From contig JAOPGA020000802.1 in the NCBI GenBank assembly GCA_026419775.2, positions 1-53,839 on the forward strand: a stretch of DNA of 53,839 nucleotides, given 5' to 3'. Position 1 is the first letter of the stretch. Each line of letters starts with the position of its first letter. Shown here in pieces: positions 31,914 to 43,824 of the stretch. The position numbers and the translations under genes were made by a program. This DNA comes from Acrasis kona. Lineage: Eukaryota > Heterolobosea > Eutetramitea > Acrasida > Acrasidae. The notes beneath the pieces were generated by a model, which saw only the letters and a list, made by a program, of their open reading frames with translations, had not been told where the DNA came from and ran no database searches.

Positions 31914-32207
31914 ATGAAATTTGCTGCTGCTCTACTTCTAGTCCTCATCGCCGCTGTTGCTTTCGTAGCTGCTGGAAAGAGCAAGCAATCTAAATACCCT
32001 TACGTTGCCCCACTAGACAGAGATGAGTGCGACAGATTCTGCCGTTCAAGTTCAAGACACTTCCAATGTAGGACCATGTGCTACTCAGAAATCAAGAAAC
32101 CACTATCTGACCAAGACCCATGCGTAGCATTCTGCAGAGGTAGCAGCCACGTTCCAGAGTGCATCAGAACTTGCCACAAGAGAGGATACTTTGACGATGA
32201 GTACTAA
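31914..32207 (+). CDS. Small secreted cysteine-rich peptide with two CX3C-x8-CX3C units
   Basis: 97 residues with a classic signal peptide (MKFAAALLLVLIAAVAFVAA, cleavage near residue 20). The mature part has exactly eight Cys in two units of identical spacing: C39-x3-C43-x8-C52-x3-C56 and C70-x3-C74-x8-C83-x3-C87. The units also share DxDxC, FCR and SS, so they arose by duplication. A CX3C...CX3C layout is the mark of alpha-hairpinins, helical hairpins held by two disulfides that act in plants as antimicrobial peptides or inhibitors. Mitochondrial small TIM proteins share the CX3C pairs but have no signal peptide. Function here is unknown; defence or digestion of bacterial prey is inference. 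Confidence 0.8.
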   Translation: MKFAAALLLVLIAAVAFVAAGKSKQSKYPYVAPLDRDECDRFCRSSSRHFQCRTMCYSEIKKPLSDQDPCVAFCRGSSHVPECIRTCHKRGYFDDEY

Positions 32208-32754
32208 ATAAATTCCGTTTTTTTTGAAAAAAATTGTTGTTCTCCAGAATTGCACCAACATTTAAAAACTTCTAGATGCAATTTTGTATTAAAACAAGCG
32301 GAGGTTTTAAACTACTCCCCTACGAAGTCCTCCTGCCTCCAATATGCCTGAGGTCAAGTTGTGGCAGTGGTACTATCCAATATCAATCTGTTAAATCATG
32401 ATTTAGGATATAAACGAGAGAACTATGTTCACATCAAGAAGTAGACAGAAAAGTTAAGAAGTTTGGAGCGTCATGTAATATAAATTAAAAACAACAATTA
32501 ACATTCATGTGGCTAATTAATTTAGTACAATTTGTGGCGCATAATGAATGTAATAGTACAGAATCTGAGTACGTATCTTTTGTACTGGTAGATAATTGCT
32601 GGATTGAAATTACTTAAGCCCTTTGAGCTACACCCAGCAATACCAGATTTCCTAATAAATTGACCAGAAGAGGCTAAAAGCGTTTATAGTTTTGTAAAAG
32701 AAGGATCTTGGTCCGGAGAATTGAGATAACGAAAAGGTTCTGTAACGGTTTGGA
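32208..32754. other. Intergenic between the peptide gene and the giant surface protein
   Basis: AT-rich. It contains a 14-base perfect palindrome TAAATCATGATTTA at 32392-32405 and, at 32300-32375, a patch richer in G+C. No gene, RNA or TATA box was recognised. Confidence 0.45.
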
Positions 32755-35700
32755 ATGCGCTCAGCTGGGCTTCTAGCACTCTGCCTTTGCTTAGCGCTAC
32801 CAACAATATGTCAAGATACAATATATACTTCCTTATCGATAGGGAACGGTGCATCCAGCACCTTCGAAATATTTTTTAGCCCCAACAGCAGGACATTAAT
32901 ACAAAGCTCGCGCTCGGTTATCAATTTTTATGACGTTACGAGTTTAAAAGTAAAATCGGTGCAGCAAAAACTCAGAGTTAGCTGCTCGGTATTAGGCTCA
33001 TCTGATACACTACTCACCATTGGTCGCAATGAGGAAGGAAAATATATCATAACACGAACAAACGTGATAAACTTGCAACTCGAAACATGCAAAACAAACA
33101 TCCCGAGTTCTTTTGTATTATATGGTGCTTCATTTGATACTCTTACAAACTCTATTATTGTAAGTTATTCAGAGAATTTTAATAATGGAAGCCTTGGGAT
33201 TGTGACAATAAACGATGACCGGCCTTGTTTTTATACTATACGGAGTAGGATAATTCTTTCAAAGCATTTGAAAGGTTTCAAGTCAAAATCTGTGGTGGAT
33301 ACAAAAAATAGGATGGTATTTTTCACGTCAACAACAAACGATTTGATTATCACCGACATTACAGACACACGCAAGCTGCAGCTACTCGGGATTAGGTCGC
33401 TCGAGAAATCATTTGCCTCAGATTACACGCTAGTCATTAATCCAAACGAAAAAACTCTTCTCATCATACCAACAAGATCACCTCCATATATTCTATATTG
33501 CCTGTACACAACTAGCCTAAACATTCAAAGACTAGGCTGCTCTTTTTGTGATCCTTCATGGAAAATCACAGGAGGTGTATACAATCCCATCAAAAAGGCA
33601 TTTTACACATTTGTTCAACAATCCTCCAACAAGACTGCCATTATAACTGTCAAACCCTTATCCCAACAACAAGTAATAGAAAAATCCTACATTGGACCAT
33701 CTCTATCGGTAAGCAATTGTTGCTTTTGACGACTAACCCTTTATAGAATATTATTTTATTGGATGAAATATCTTCAACTTTTTATGGAGTGGGACACAAA
33801 ACAACAAACATTTATTCATTATCAACAACAACCGATACGATTCAAAAAATACCGTTCGCCATTCCACGGATCAACAATCGCATACCTCATTTTAAAAGAA
33901 ACATTTTATTCGCAAACACATTATCATCATCCAATTGTCCCGATATGACCATTCGGTTCCAATTAGGTTCCATCTCCAACGTTACTGGCGGTAACGACGT
34001 AATGAATTTATTCTCCAACAACATGACAGTTTTTATTCCATCCGGTCAATCCACCTCCACATTCCTCACCAGTGGACAATTCACCATAAATGCATGTAAC
34101 TGCGTAGGTTCCTATCCATTCAACATTAATCCAACCATCTCCATCAACAACAACAACAACAACACATTTTATATGAACGGAAATATAACAGTAGCAGATG
34201 CAGGCGATTCGCTCGTCATCAACGACAAGTACACGAACAAGTATTCATTATCAAATACCAACCAAACAATATCCATCAACCTATTTTATTTCACCTACAC
34301 CCAATCCAATTTGGGAACATATGATTTTAATCTAAATGCAACTTTTACGTGTTCCGTTTCTACCGCTCCATCCCCATCAGTCATGGTAAATATGACGTCG
34401 AATGGATGTTGGGGACCCTATCGTTACAACGACACAAATCCAATCGATACGATCATGACGACATTCATTGGTTATAATGACTTTATCATTTCCATTCAAT
34501 TCATACTCAATTCCAATTACAAATCAAATGGAACCATCGTTATATCCAACGACTCTTGTAATAACAATTACGTTCCCTTTTTAAATGTACAAGTCACGAG
34601 CGATAAACAATTAAACGTGATCCTATCGGATCCATTAGGTAACGCGATAAGCTTATCTACCATGAGTAATGGTAATTATTATACATTTGGCGATAATCAA
34701 TTATATAACGTTACTTTTTATAGACAAGGAATTACTTATCGAATGGTGATTAATGGAAATAACATGCAACCAATTACAAGCAATGCTCTTCTTTATTATA
34801 ACGCCACTAGCATGATGACCATGCGTATGGGTAATAAATTTACTTGTAGTAGTAACGATAACAACAATTTATTTAATGGAGCCATTTTAAATGTTTGTAT
34901 TACCAAATCAAATAATAACAATAATACAAATGCAACGCAATGGAAATGTATTTGGTCACCTAATGATCATGATTATGTACCAGGTCGTATTAATGCATGG
35001 GGTTATGCAGAGTGTTTGAGCGCGAATGGAATGGAGTGTTTATGGGGGTATGGAGATTTATCAAATTGTTTATCGAATGTACAAAATCCACCACCAGTTG
35101 GTTCCATGCGTCCAGTTCCAACTAATTTTAATTCCATTTGTAATAGTAACGCATGGGGATGTACCGTTTACATGTACTTTCAATCAACTCCAACACCCAC
35201 GCCCACTCCTACTCCGATACCACTCTTAATAACAACATTTGCTGGTAAGGGTTATAGTGGTTATAGTGGCGATAATGGACCAGCCGTCAATGCCTTTATG
35301 TATAATCCATTAGGAATGGCACTAGATAGTACGAATCGAATACTCTATGTAGCAGAACAGTATAATCACGTGATTAGAATGATTTATTTGATCAATAACA
35401 CCATCGCTACGTTCGCAGGTAATTCTGGTGGTAGTTCTGGTTATAGCGGCGATGGTGGATTAGCAATCAATGCCAAATTGAATCAACCTTTTGGAGTGGC
35501 GATTGATCCAGTTACCAACGTGTTATATGTTGCAGATAAAGGAAATAACTGCATCAGACAAATCAATCGATACACAAACATTATAACTACATTTGCGGGC
35601 AATGCGACCAGAGGTAGTGGTTATTCTAACGGAATAGCAAATAATAGTTTATTAAATGGACCTGTTGCTATAGTAGCGGATAGTAACAGAGTATTCATAT

Positions 35701-38700
35701 CGGATCAAGGTAATAATTGTGTGCGAATGGTTGATAAATCAAATAACATGATGACAAAGATTGCAGGTAATGGATACTCAAATAGAGGTGGCGATAACAT
35801 ATTAGCTACTAATAGTGCCATCAATGAACCTAGTGGATTATGTATTGATGTAAATAAGAACGTATTGTATATTGCTGATCAATACAATTATGCCATTCGA
35901 ATGGTAAATCTAACCAATTCAATCATCACGACAGTCGTTGGATCTACGACTGCCAAATATGGTTACAATGGAGATCAAAACACGACTAACGTATTGTTAT
36001 ATGCACCTAGTACCATTCGATTGGATCCCTCGAATGATTTGATGTATATTATGGACCAAGGTAATAATTTGGTAAGGGTTTGGAATCGGTTATCGAATAT
36101 GGTGTATACGGTGGTTGGTAATTATTCGTTGGGAGCTAGTTATAGTGGCGATTATAAAGCACCGTTGAGCTGTGGCATGAATAATCCATTTGATATGGTG
36201 TTGGATGATTCGAGTGGCGTCTTGTATATATCGGATGTTTATAATAGTGTGATTAGGAGAGTTGCACCTGCTCAGGTATCAACACCGACAGCTACACCGA
36301 CGCCCACTCCCAGAACAATAACGTTGACTACAACACCGACAGCTACACCGACGCCCACTCCAACACCAAGAACAACAACGTCAACACCGACAGTTACTCC
36401 AACACCTACATTAACACCAACGCCTACTCCTACGTTGACACCAACGCCGACACCAACGCCCACTCCAACACCTACATTAACACCAACGCCAACACCAACG
36501 CCAACACCTACCTTGACACCAACGCCTACTCCTACATTAACACCCACTCCAACGCCCACTCCAACACCTACTCCAACACCTACCTTGACACCAACGCCGA
36601 CACCAACACCTACAAGCCTTTCAAATATAACTGCTGGTTGTTTGGGTTCCTATACAACCAACAACATTATCAACGTAAACCTATCGCCCTTATCCACATT
36701 TGATTTTTGGATCAACACTACCTTCACACCAAACATTAATTCCACTCGAGGTGGTATCATTTGGTCATACGACAAATCAGGTTTCGCCAACTCCCAATTT
36801 AGATTACAATGGGACTACAAAATTAATTTCTGGGCACAAGATCCCAACTATTCAGTCTATTTACAATCATCGATCGATTGTAACGAAAACCAAACGTGTA
36901 GCGTGATCATTACGAGAAGTAATCTAACGTTTGTGATGATTATGAATGGAATGGTGCAGAGCAGTGCGAATAGTAATGGATTGCTAAACATCATGTCTCC
37001 TATTGCGAATGTTAATTTTAGAGTGGGTGCTAGATTTAAATATGGAACGCCTGATGTTGATTCAAGATTCGAAGGAAATATTACAAATGTTTGTGTCATG
37101 TTGGGTAGTTATCCGCGTAATGTGGTGACAACGAATACTCCAACAATGACGCCAACACCAACTCCTACACCTACAATTACACCAACACCTACACCTACGA
37201 TTACACCAACTCCTACGCCAACTCCTACGCCTACGATTACACCAACTCGTACACCGACGCCAACTCCTACGCCTACGATCACACCAACACCAACTCCTAC
37301 GCCAACTCCTACACCAACTCCTACACCTACGATTACACCATCTCGTATGAAAATAATTACCACGCTTGCAGGAAATGGAAGTGCAGGTTACAGCGGTGAT
37401 GGTGGTTTATCAACCAACGCTTATATGAATCTACCACTAGGAATGGCACTCGATCCCATCAATCGAATACTCTACATAGCAGAACAATTCAATCACATCA
37501 TCCGTATGATCAATCTATCAAACAACACCATACAAACACTTGTTGGCGACGGATCACCTGGTTACTCTGGCGATGGTGGATTAGCCATTCAAGCCAAACT
37601 AAACCAACCATTTGGAATTGCAATCGATTTGGTCACCAACATTATGTACATTGCAGAAAGACAAAACAATATCGTGAGGTGCGTGAACTTACAAACGAAC
37701 ATTATATCTACATTTGCGGGCAATGTAACCAGAGGAGCAGGTTATTCTAACGGAATAGCAAATAATAGTTTATTGAATGGACCTGTTGCCATCGAAATTA
37801 CTCCTACTAGCATCTTGATTGCAGATAAAGGTAACAATTGTGTTCGATCTGTAGACAAACAATCCAACATGATGACAAAGATTGCAGGAACGGGCGTTGC
37901 TGGTAGAGGAGCAGATTATGTATTTGCAAACAATAGTGCATTGAATCAACCATATGGACTGAGTCTCGATTCTACTAATAACCTATTGTATATTGCTGAT
38001 CAACGTAATAATATCATACGAATGGTCAACTTGACGACTAATTTGATTTTTACAATTGTTGGATCTAGCGTGAGGGGTTACAACGGTGATGGCAACAATG
38101 CAACCGATGTCATGTTAAATTATCCAAGTTCTATTCAATGGGACGCCACCTCTAATTTGTTGTACATTATGGATCAATATAATAACGTGGTGAGAACATG
38201 GGACAGAAATTCTAATGTGGTTACGACGGTGGTTGGAAATTATTCGTTGGGGACTGGATATAGTGGCGATGGGGGTGTTGCTTTGGGTTGTAGCATGAAT
38301 CGTCCGTATGATATGGTGGTGAATGGTATGACTGGTGAAATGTTCATATCTGATATTTATAATCATGTTGTACGTAGGGTTGGATACTTACAACAAGTAC
38401 CTACTGCGACGTTGACTTCAACGCAAGTGGTGACTTCCACGCCGACATTTACACCAACCCTGGTAATAACACCTACTCCAACACCCACCCCAACTGAAAC
38501 ACCTACTAATACCCCTACATCCATAGTTACACCCACTCCAAAAGTATTCGTTACAAACACAAGTACATCAACACCTACATCCACTTTAACTCAAAGCGCA
38601 ACAGTTACATCAACACCCACTCCCACTCCAATACTAACTGCTGTTGCAACCAACACCTCTGCACCAACATCTACTCCAACTCTTACTCCCACTCCAGTAG

Positions 38701-41700
38701 TAACTGTTACTAATACATCAGCTCCTACACCAACCGCAACACCAACATCCACTCCCACTCAAATGATTGTAACTAATACGACAATTCTTACCGCAACGCC
38801 AACTCAAACACAAACACCTACTGCAACGCCAACATTAACTGCAACCAATACAAGTGCACCTACACCTACTCCTTCATTAACGCCAACCGAAACACCAACA
38901 GTAGTTGTCACTAATACGACCGCACCAACACCAACACCTACTCCAACAAAGACACCCACTGCAACACATACACCAACATCCTCTATGAATACAACACCAA
39001 CAATGATGTCAACGCCAACACCTACGCAAATACCAACAGCGATAGTTACGCCATCGCAATCTACAACCATTGTACCGACGACGACACCTACACAAACACC
39101 GATATTGGTGTCAACTCCAACTGATACACCAACTTCATCGCTTGTTATAACACCGACTTCTACTCCAATAGCAGCCTCTGTATCAGCATCATCAACTTTT
39201 TCATCGACGCCAACATCAACTCCAATAGCAACCACTCTATCATCGACTCCTACATCTACTCCAACACCTTTGCCGACATTCACCCCACCAACTCCTACTA
39301 CGACGCTTACTTCTTCTCCCACACCAACTGTATTTGATACTACAACATTTACTCCAACTGCTGCATCAACTCCAACTAGTACACCGACCATAACACCTTC
39401 AACATTAACCACGATACCTACCCAATCGACTAGTACTCAAACATCAACTCCAAGTATGACTTTGACGTCTACTTTGACGCCCACGCAAACACCAACCATC
39501 ACGATGACATTAACGACAGCAAATACTCCAACACAGACCCCTTTTACTATGATTCAAACATTGACTCCTACACCCACTCCATCGGTTATATCCAGTTCAA
39601 CACCAACTCCCACATCATCAAGAGTCACTTCAACCTCTCCTTCTAACACTCCAACAAACACACAGTCACCATCAACGACCACCGTCAACACAACAATAGC
39701 TACTGCATCAACAGTCACAACCACAGTGACATCATCTCCTAGTACCACATCAACATCCGCCATTACAACTAGTTCGCAAACTCCCACAATCACTCAAACA
39801 TTAACCCAAACACCAACACCTACTATTACATCCATTTCATCCTCGTCACCTACACCAACAAGCGTTTCTTCTCCATCAGCAACACTTTCGATCATACCTA
39901 CAAACACACCAACCGTTACTTCCACTCAAACAATAATAAATACTCCATCACAATCACCTACACCAACAACTACCAATCAAACAACAACACCAATCGATCC
40001 ATCCTATCAATTATTAGGAATCGATCGAATGACTGCATCTTATGGAGATAACATAACATTATACGTATCTGCCATTCCCCCATCATCCCTTCTCTCTTGT
40101 ACATTCCAAACACTAGTAATGACCATCTCTACATCATCGATCCATTCCTTTTCCAACCAAGTCATTTGTAACGTTCCCAACTTTCAGGGCAATCCTAGCC
40201 TAAACGTAATCATCTACTTGACCAGCGAACCTCTCCTCTCCTCTCCTTCCTCCTCCATAACCTACCAATCCAACCAACCAATCACTTTTACTTATTTGGA
40301 CTGGAACACTTTACAATTATATGTTGATTTCAAAAACCCAACGAGCGTTGCAAAGTTGATTACAAAAGGAAATGATTTTTTGCCACAATGTCACGGTAGA
40401 TACCCAGATACCATCATGACTACCGATGGTTTGTTAATGATCAGTACGTTCTCGTCCACCTCACAATACCGATCGGCCGTTTTGACGACTGGTTTATATA
40501 GCGTGACTAACCAAGAAAGTTTCGTCGATTTTACATTGAATACGACAACGATCGGAAATCAACTGGAGAGTTGGTTATTTTCACAAAATAATCAATCGTT
40601 CCTAAATACCCAATTGAATGTCGATCAAGATGGTAATTCATGGATGTACTTGACGCTAGGAGTGAACCAATTGATTACCAAACGTATTTCTTGTTTGTTC
40701 GAAAATCAAAAAATGTATCGAATTACGGTCAAGTTGATATCCATGATGAATGGATATATAGTAAGAGCTGATTTGAAAACATATTCGAATCAAATGGATG
40801 TAGATTCGCCTATTTGTTTTATTACATCGCCCATTAATTTCGATCCAATTGTTTTTTTAAAACAAGAATATAAGGTGGTGGTGTCACAAAGTAATGTCAA
40901 CACCACCACGACGACGACGAGTTCGAATAGTAGAACAACGAGGGATCAACAAGTCGATAGCATGAATATAATTGTTTCATCGTTGGGTATTCAGTGCCAA
41001 ATACCATCTTGTGGAGCGGTTTATGATGAACATTATTCAATCACTCAAGTTCAATCTGCAATTTTATACATTTCTATAGTATGTGGATTCACCGTTTTGT
41101 TATTTATTCTTGTTGTTGTGGTGGTGATTTACAAAAAGAAAAAGAAGAGAATAAATCATGTAGGTGTGGTAGGTAATCAAGAAGAAGAACAATATGATTC
41201 TATACAAGCAATAGAAGAGGGCGATGCTCATGATAAAGATGCTCATTTATATGTTGGAATGAATAACAATGATGATAACAAACATTTGGATCATCAAGAA
41301 ACGAACGTTCGTGCCAATTTGAGTGCAATCAATACAAATTCTACTGCTGTTACTACTAACAATGATCATCATCAGAATACATTAAAGAAAATCAAAACAA
41401 TGTTGACACCAAAAACACCTGATCTTACTGATTGGTTTTATTTGGTAGAAAGTAAGTATGAACCAATGGAAGATGATATTGTCATGCATGATGGCGATAT
41501 TACTCCTTTGAAAGAGAAACTACACCGAAGGGGGAACTTGAATAAAGAAATCAAAGTGTCAGAATCACAAAAGTTTGCAGAAAAATTAACGAGTTCTACT
41601 TGTATGAAACAATCGGTAGAATTACCAGATGTTGATTTGAAAGATATACAAGGATTAATGGAACCAACTAGAACTAACACACCAGAGGAATTAAGAGTTG

Positions 41701-41996
41701 ATACCAGCAGTAGGTATTCGCCTGATTTGGATGACATGTTATCGTCGATGGAGTTACGACAAGAAAAACCAAGAATGAGTTTTTTACATCGATTGATTTC
41801 GATACATAAAGGAGTGCTGGATGTGAGCGATGAACAATTGGATCCAACGTTAAGAGAGTCGATAGGTAGTAGCAGTAGTAGTAGTTCGTTAAAGGAATTC
41901 ATAAAGTCACCAGAACAGAGAAGGTTGGATGTGTCGTTACGAAGATCCAGAGTGAAACCATCTAATATTGTTCATAATAGTTTTAAAAAGATTTAA
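32755..41996 (+). CDS. Giant type I membrane protein: lectin-like and NHL-propeller modules on Thr-Pro linkers
   Basis: Two exons (32755-33708, 33747-41996; 38-nt intron GTAAGC...TTATAG) give 3,067 residues. Signal peptide [19 protein letters not shown]; then a propeller-like N-terminal region (about 30-430); LamG/concanavalin-like domain 1 (534-713); a short Thr-Pro linker; NHL-repeat propeller 1 (809-1157, recurring SGYSGDGG and LYVADQYN patterns); a Thr-Pro linker (36291-36614); LamG-like domain 2 (1279-1439); a Thr-Pro linker (37131-37344); NHL propeller 2 (1518-1864); about 530 residues rich in Thr, Pro and Ser; a globular ectodomain (2400-2750); one membrane helix (about 2756-2779) followed by KKKKKR; and a 290-residue cytosolic tail. 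It is probably a cell-surface adhesin or receptor. The Thr/Pro stretches should be rigid and heavily O-glycosylated. The exact function is unknown. Confidence 0.85.
36291..36614 (+). repeat. Thr-Pro coding minisatellite, first long linker
   Basis: Six-base period ACNCCN in frame, encoding mostly TPTP with some TLTP. Third positions vary (A, G, T, C), so the protein repeat is kept while the DNA drifts. The minus strand is G-rich and shows a false Gly-Val frame. Confidence 0.9.
37131..37344 (+). repeat. Thr-Pro coding minisatellite, second long linker
   Basis: In-frame ACNCCN repeats with a recurring longer unit TITPTPTP. It links the second LamG-like domain to the second NHL propeller. Confidence 0.9.
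38390..39990 (+). repeat. Long Thr/Pro/Ser-rich low-complexity stalk
   Basis: About 530 codons of irregular TPTP, STPT and TNTSAPTPT units. Higher-order repeats such as [11 protein letters not shown] recur between 38640 and 38940. It is coding and in frame throughout; a membrane-proximal mucin-like stalk. Confidence 0.85.
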
Positions 41997-42479
41997 TATT
42001 GTTGCTTCGGTAGATATTTATAGATGCACTAGTGTTTAATGCTGTGAAGAAGCTCATCTTTGAAAGATCAATTCTTCTCCAATAAAATTATTTCTTTTAC
42101 AAACACAGCTGTTATAAGGTGTGCAACCGACAAGGCAAATGGGGTACTTTTGTACGGGTTTAATTATTTATTTAATTATTTATTTAGTTATTTATTTAAT
42201 TATTTATTTATGTACTGGCATGGTCCAAGGATCATGATCGCATGGATACTAATCGCGATTGGGGATGCGAACTTCTACCGACCACACAATACCGCTAATT
42301 CAACAACACCACTAGAAGACAAAAACCACATATTCTCTCGAGTGTCACGTTGGTTTCATACTTTCTAGGAGCGCTTCTATCTATCCTTACCTCCCCATCT
42401 ACAAATCGAGCAGAAACTGTTTTTGGACGAAGAGTTTTATAATAAGCTGAAGAAATATGCTGCTTTGATGAAATAAATT
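41997..42479. other. Intergenic downstream of the giant gene
   Basis: AT-rich. It contains the 12-base tandem repeat at 42159-42206. A plus-strand frame at 42060-42368 simply reads through that repeat (NYLFNYLF) and a minus-strand frame at 42295-42546 has no features; I treat both as chance. Confidence 0.45.
42159..42206. repeat. Four tandem copies of the 12-mer TTTAATTATTTA
   Basis: Units at 42159, 42171, 42183 and 42195; the third has one A-to-G change. A minisatellite in intergenic DNA. Confidence 0.9.
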
Positions 42480-42738
42480 TTATTGTTTTAGAAGTCCTGG
42501 GTACAACACGTTGGTCCTTAATGTTGCGAATCCATAACAGTTGCATTGACTCACAATCTTCTCGTTAAAGACATCTCCGTATGCATGAAGTGGAATGTTG
42601 ATGATACCATTCCCGAAGTTGAAGGCATGTGCTACACCTGCCCCAATATTTCGAATTTTACATGTTCGACGTTTCCTATCGAGCAAGCCTAGGCACAAAT
42701 ACCTACCTTCTAATATCAATAGAGAGCAACAACATCAT
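42480..42738 (-). CDS. Possible small protein of unknown function
   Basis: Two putative exons (42707-42738, 42480-42675) over a 31-nt intron (GTAGGT...TCGATAG) give about 75 residues, starting MMLLLSIDIRRKRR and ending CNCYGFATLRTNVLYPGLLKQ. The second exon has protein-like composition (HAFNFGNGIINIPLHAYGDVF), and its stop is followed at once by an AATAAA-type signal. No family is recognised. The intron is the shortest in the window, and the start is uncertain. It may be a chance frame. Confidence 0.3.
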
Positions 42739-43051
42739 TAAATCAGACAGCAACTACATTCGATTCAGAAGTTCTTTTTTATTAATACAAACCAAACTTC
42801 AAAAGTAGTCCTTTTCCAGCAAATCTTCATGCTCGCTCTTCTAGTTAATGTATATCTTGTTCTATTGTTTTTATTGCTTTGGCTCCCAATGCCCAGAATT
42901 TTTCTTATCGTCAGTCATGTAAACAACAAGTGTGAGTGTTCAAAAAGTTGGGCATAACCTTCCTTGCGATCTTCAGACTGAAAGTTTACCAACAAAAATC
43001 AATCAAAACCGTTGATTATTTATAGTACATATATTACAATAAAATGATACA
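42739..43051. other. Spacer between the small putative gene and the Rab gene
   Basis: AT-rich 313 nt. It should hold the 3' end of the Rab transcript (AATAAA-like strings near 43020-43045). Nothing else was seen. Confidence 0.4.
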
Positions 43052-43824
43052 TTACAATTCTTGTCCGTACGTCTTTAGTCGGCGAGGCTGTTCACAAGCA
43101 CTTCCACAACACGAGGAACTCTTTCTTTTGTAACATTGTGTTGTCGATAACGAAATCAAATCTACTTCTGGTTCCAATACTTCTGGTTCTGGTTGTGGCA
43201 TGTTCATCAAGTATGTGACGATGCCCAATTCCAAATCCTCGACGCCCATTCGCGTCACAGCACTCGTTTTGTAACAGCCAATGAATCCATTTTCACTACA
43301 AAACATGGCCAACTCTTCATCGCTGTGGATGAGCTCGTCGCTGTCGCACTTGTTATAAAGTAAGAAACATGGCAAAAGTCTTCCTGGACTTAATTCTGCC
43401 TTGTCATCAATGTCGTTTTTCCACTTGATTGCTGCAGATAATGTTTGTGGTCTGGTGCTGTCACAAACTACAAATGCTGCAGCTGCATCTCTATAGAATA
43501 GTTTCGTCATGTTTCCAAACCTTTCTTGCCCCCCTATATCCCAGAGTTGAAGTTCTAATAAAACTTTTCCCTGGTAGAGGACATCTGTTATGCAGAAATC
43601 AACTCCAATCTACACAAGGATGAGTTGTATAAAATAATAATAACTTACTGTAGGTTTATATACTGAGTTAAAGACATCTCTTGTTATTCTCCTTACCAGG
43701 CTTGTCTTTCCAACTATCATAATGTTTAATAATCATAATGCAAGTAAAACATACCTCCAACCTCTCCTACCACTATAATCTTAAATGTAATATCACTCCG
43801 TTCGGCTTCTTCAGTGTTTGTCAT
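43052..43824 (-). CDS. Rab32/38-like small GTPase
   Basis: Three exons (43755-43824, 43649-43713, 43052-43609) with introns of 41 and 39 nt (GTATGT, GTAAGT donors) give 230 residues. G1 is GEVGVGKT (20-27), G3 WDIGGQERFG (68-77), G4 NKCD (131-134) and G5 TSA. LQLWDI..QERFGNMT and KWKNDIDDKAEL are hallmarks of the Rab32/38 group, which directs traffic to lysosome-related organelles and phagosomes. In G3 the usual WDxAGQE Ala is Gly. The hypervariable tail has Cys at 212-213 and 217 (SSSCCGSAC), but 13 more residues follow (EQPRRLKTYGQEL), so it lacks the usual C-terminal prenylation motif unless a further splice or editing occurs that I did not find. Confidence 0.9.

Noticed and set aside
36272-36559. 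Minus-strand Gly-Val repeat frames (also 37109-37363, 38363-38584, 38804-39412, 39554-39793)
   Set aside because: These are the antisense reading of the Thr-Pro coding minisatellites; the sense frame is continuous over 8 kb with a signal peptide and domains.
42060-42368. 102-codon plus-strand frame with NYLFNYLF repeats
   Set aside because: The repeat simply reflects the 12-bp AT-rich minisatellite, and the rest has no protein features.
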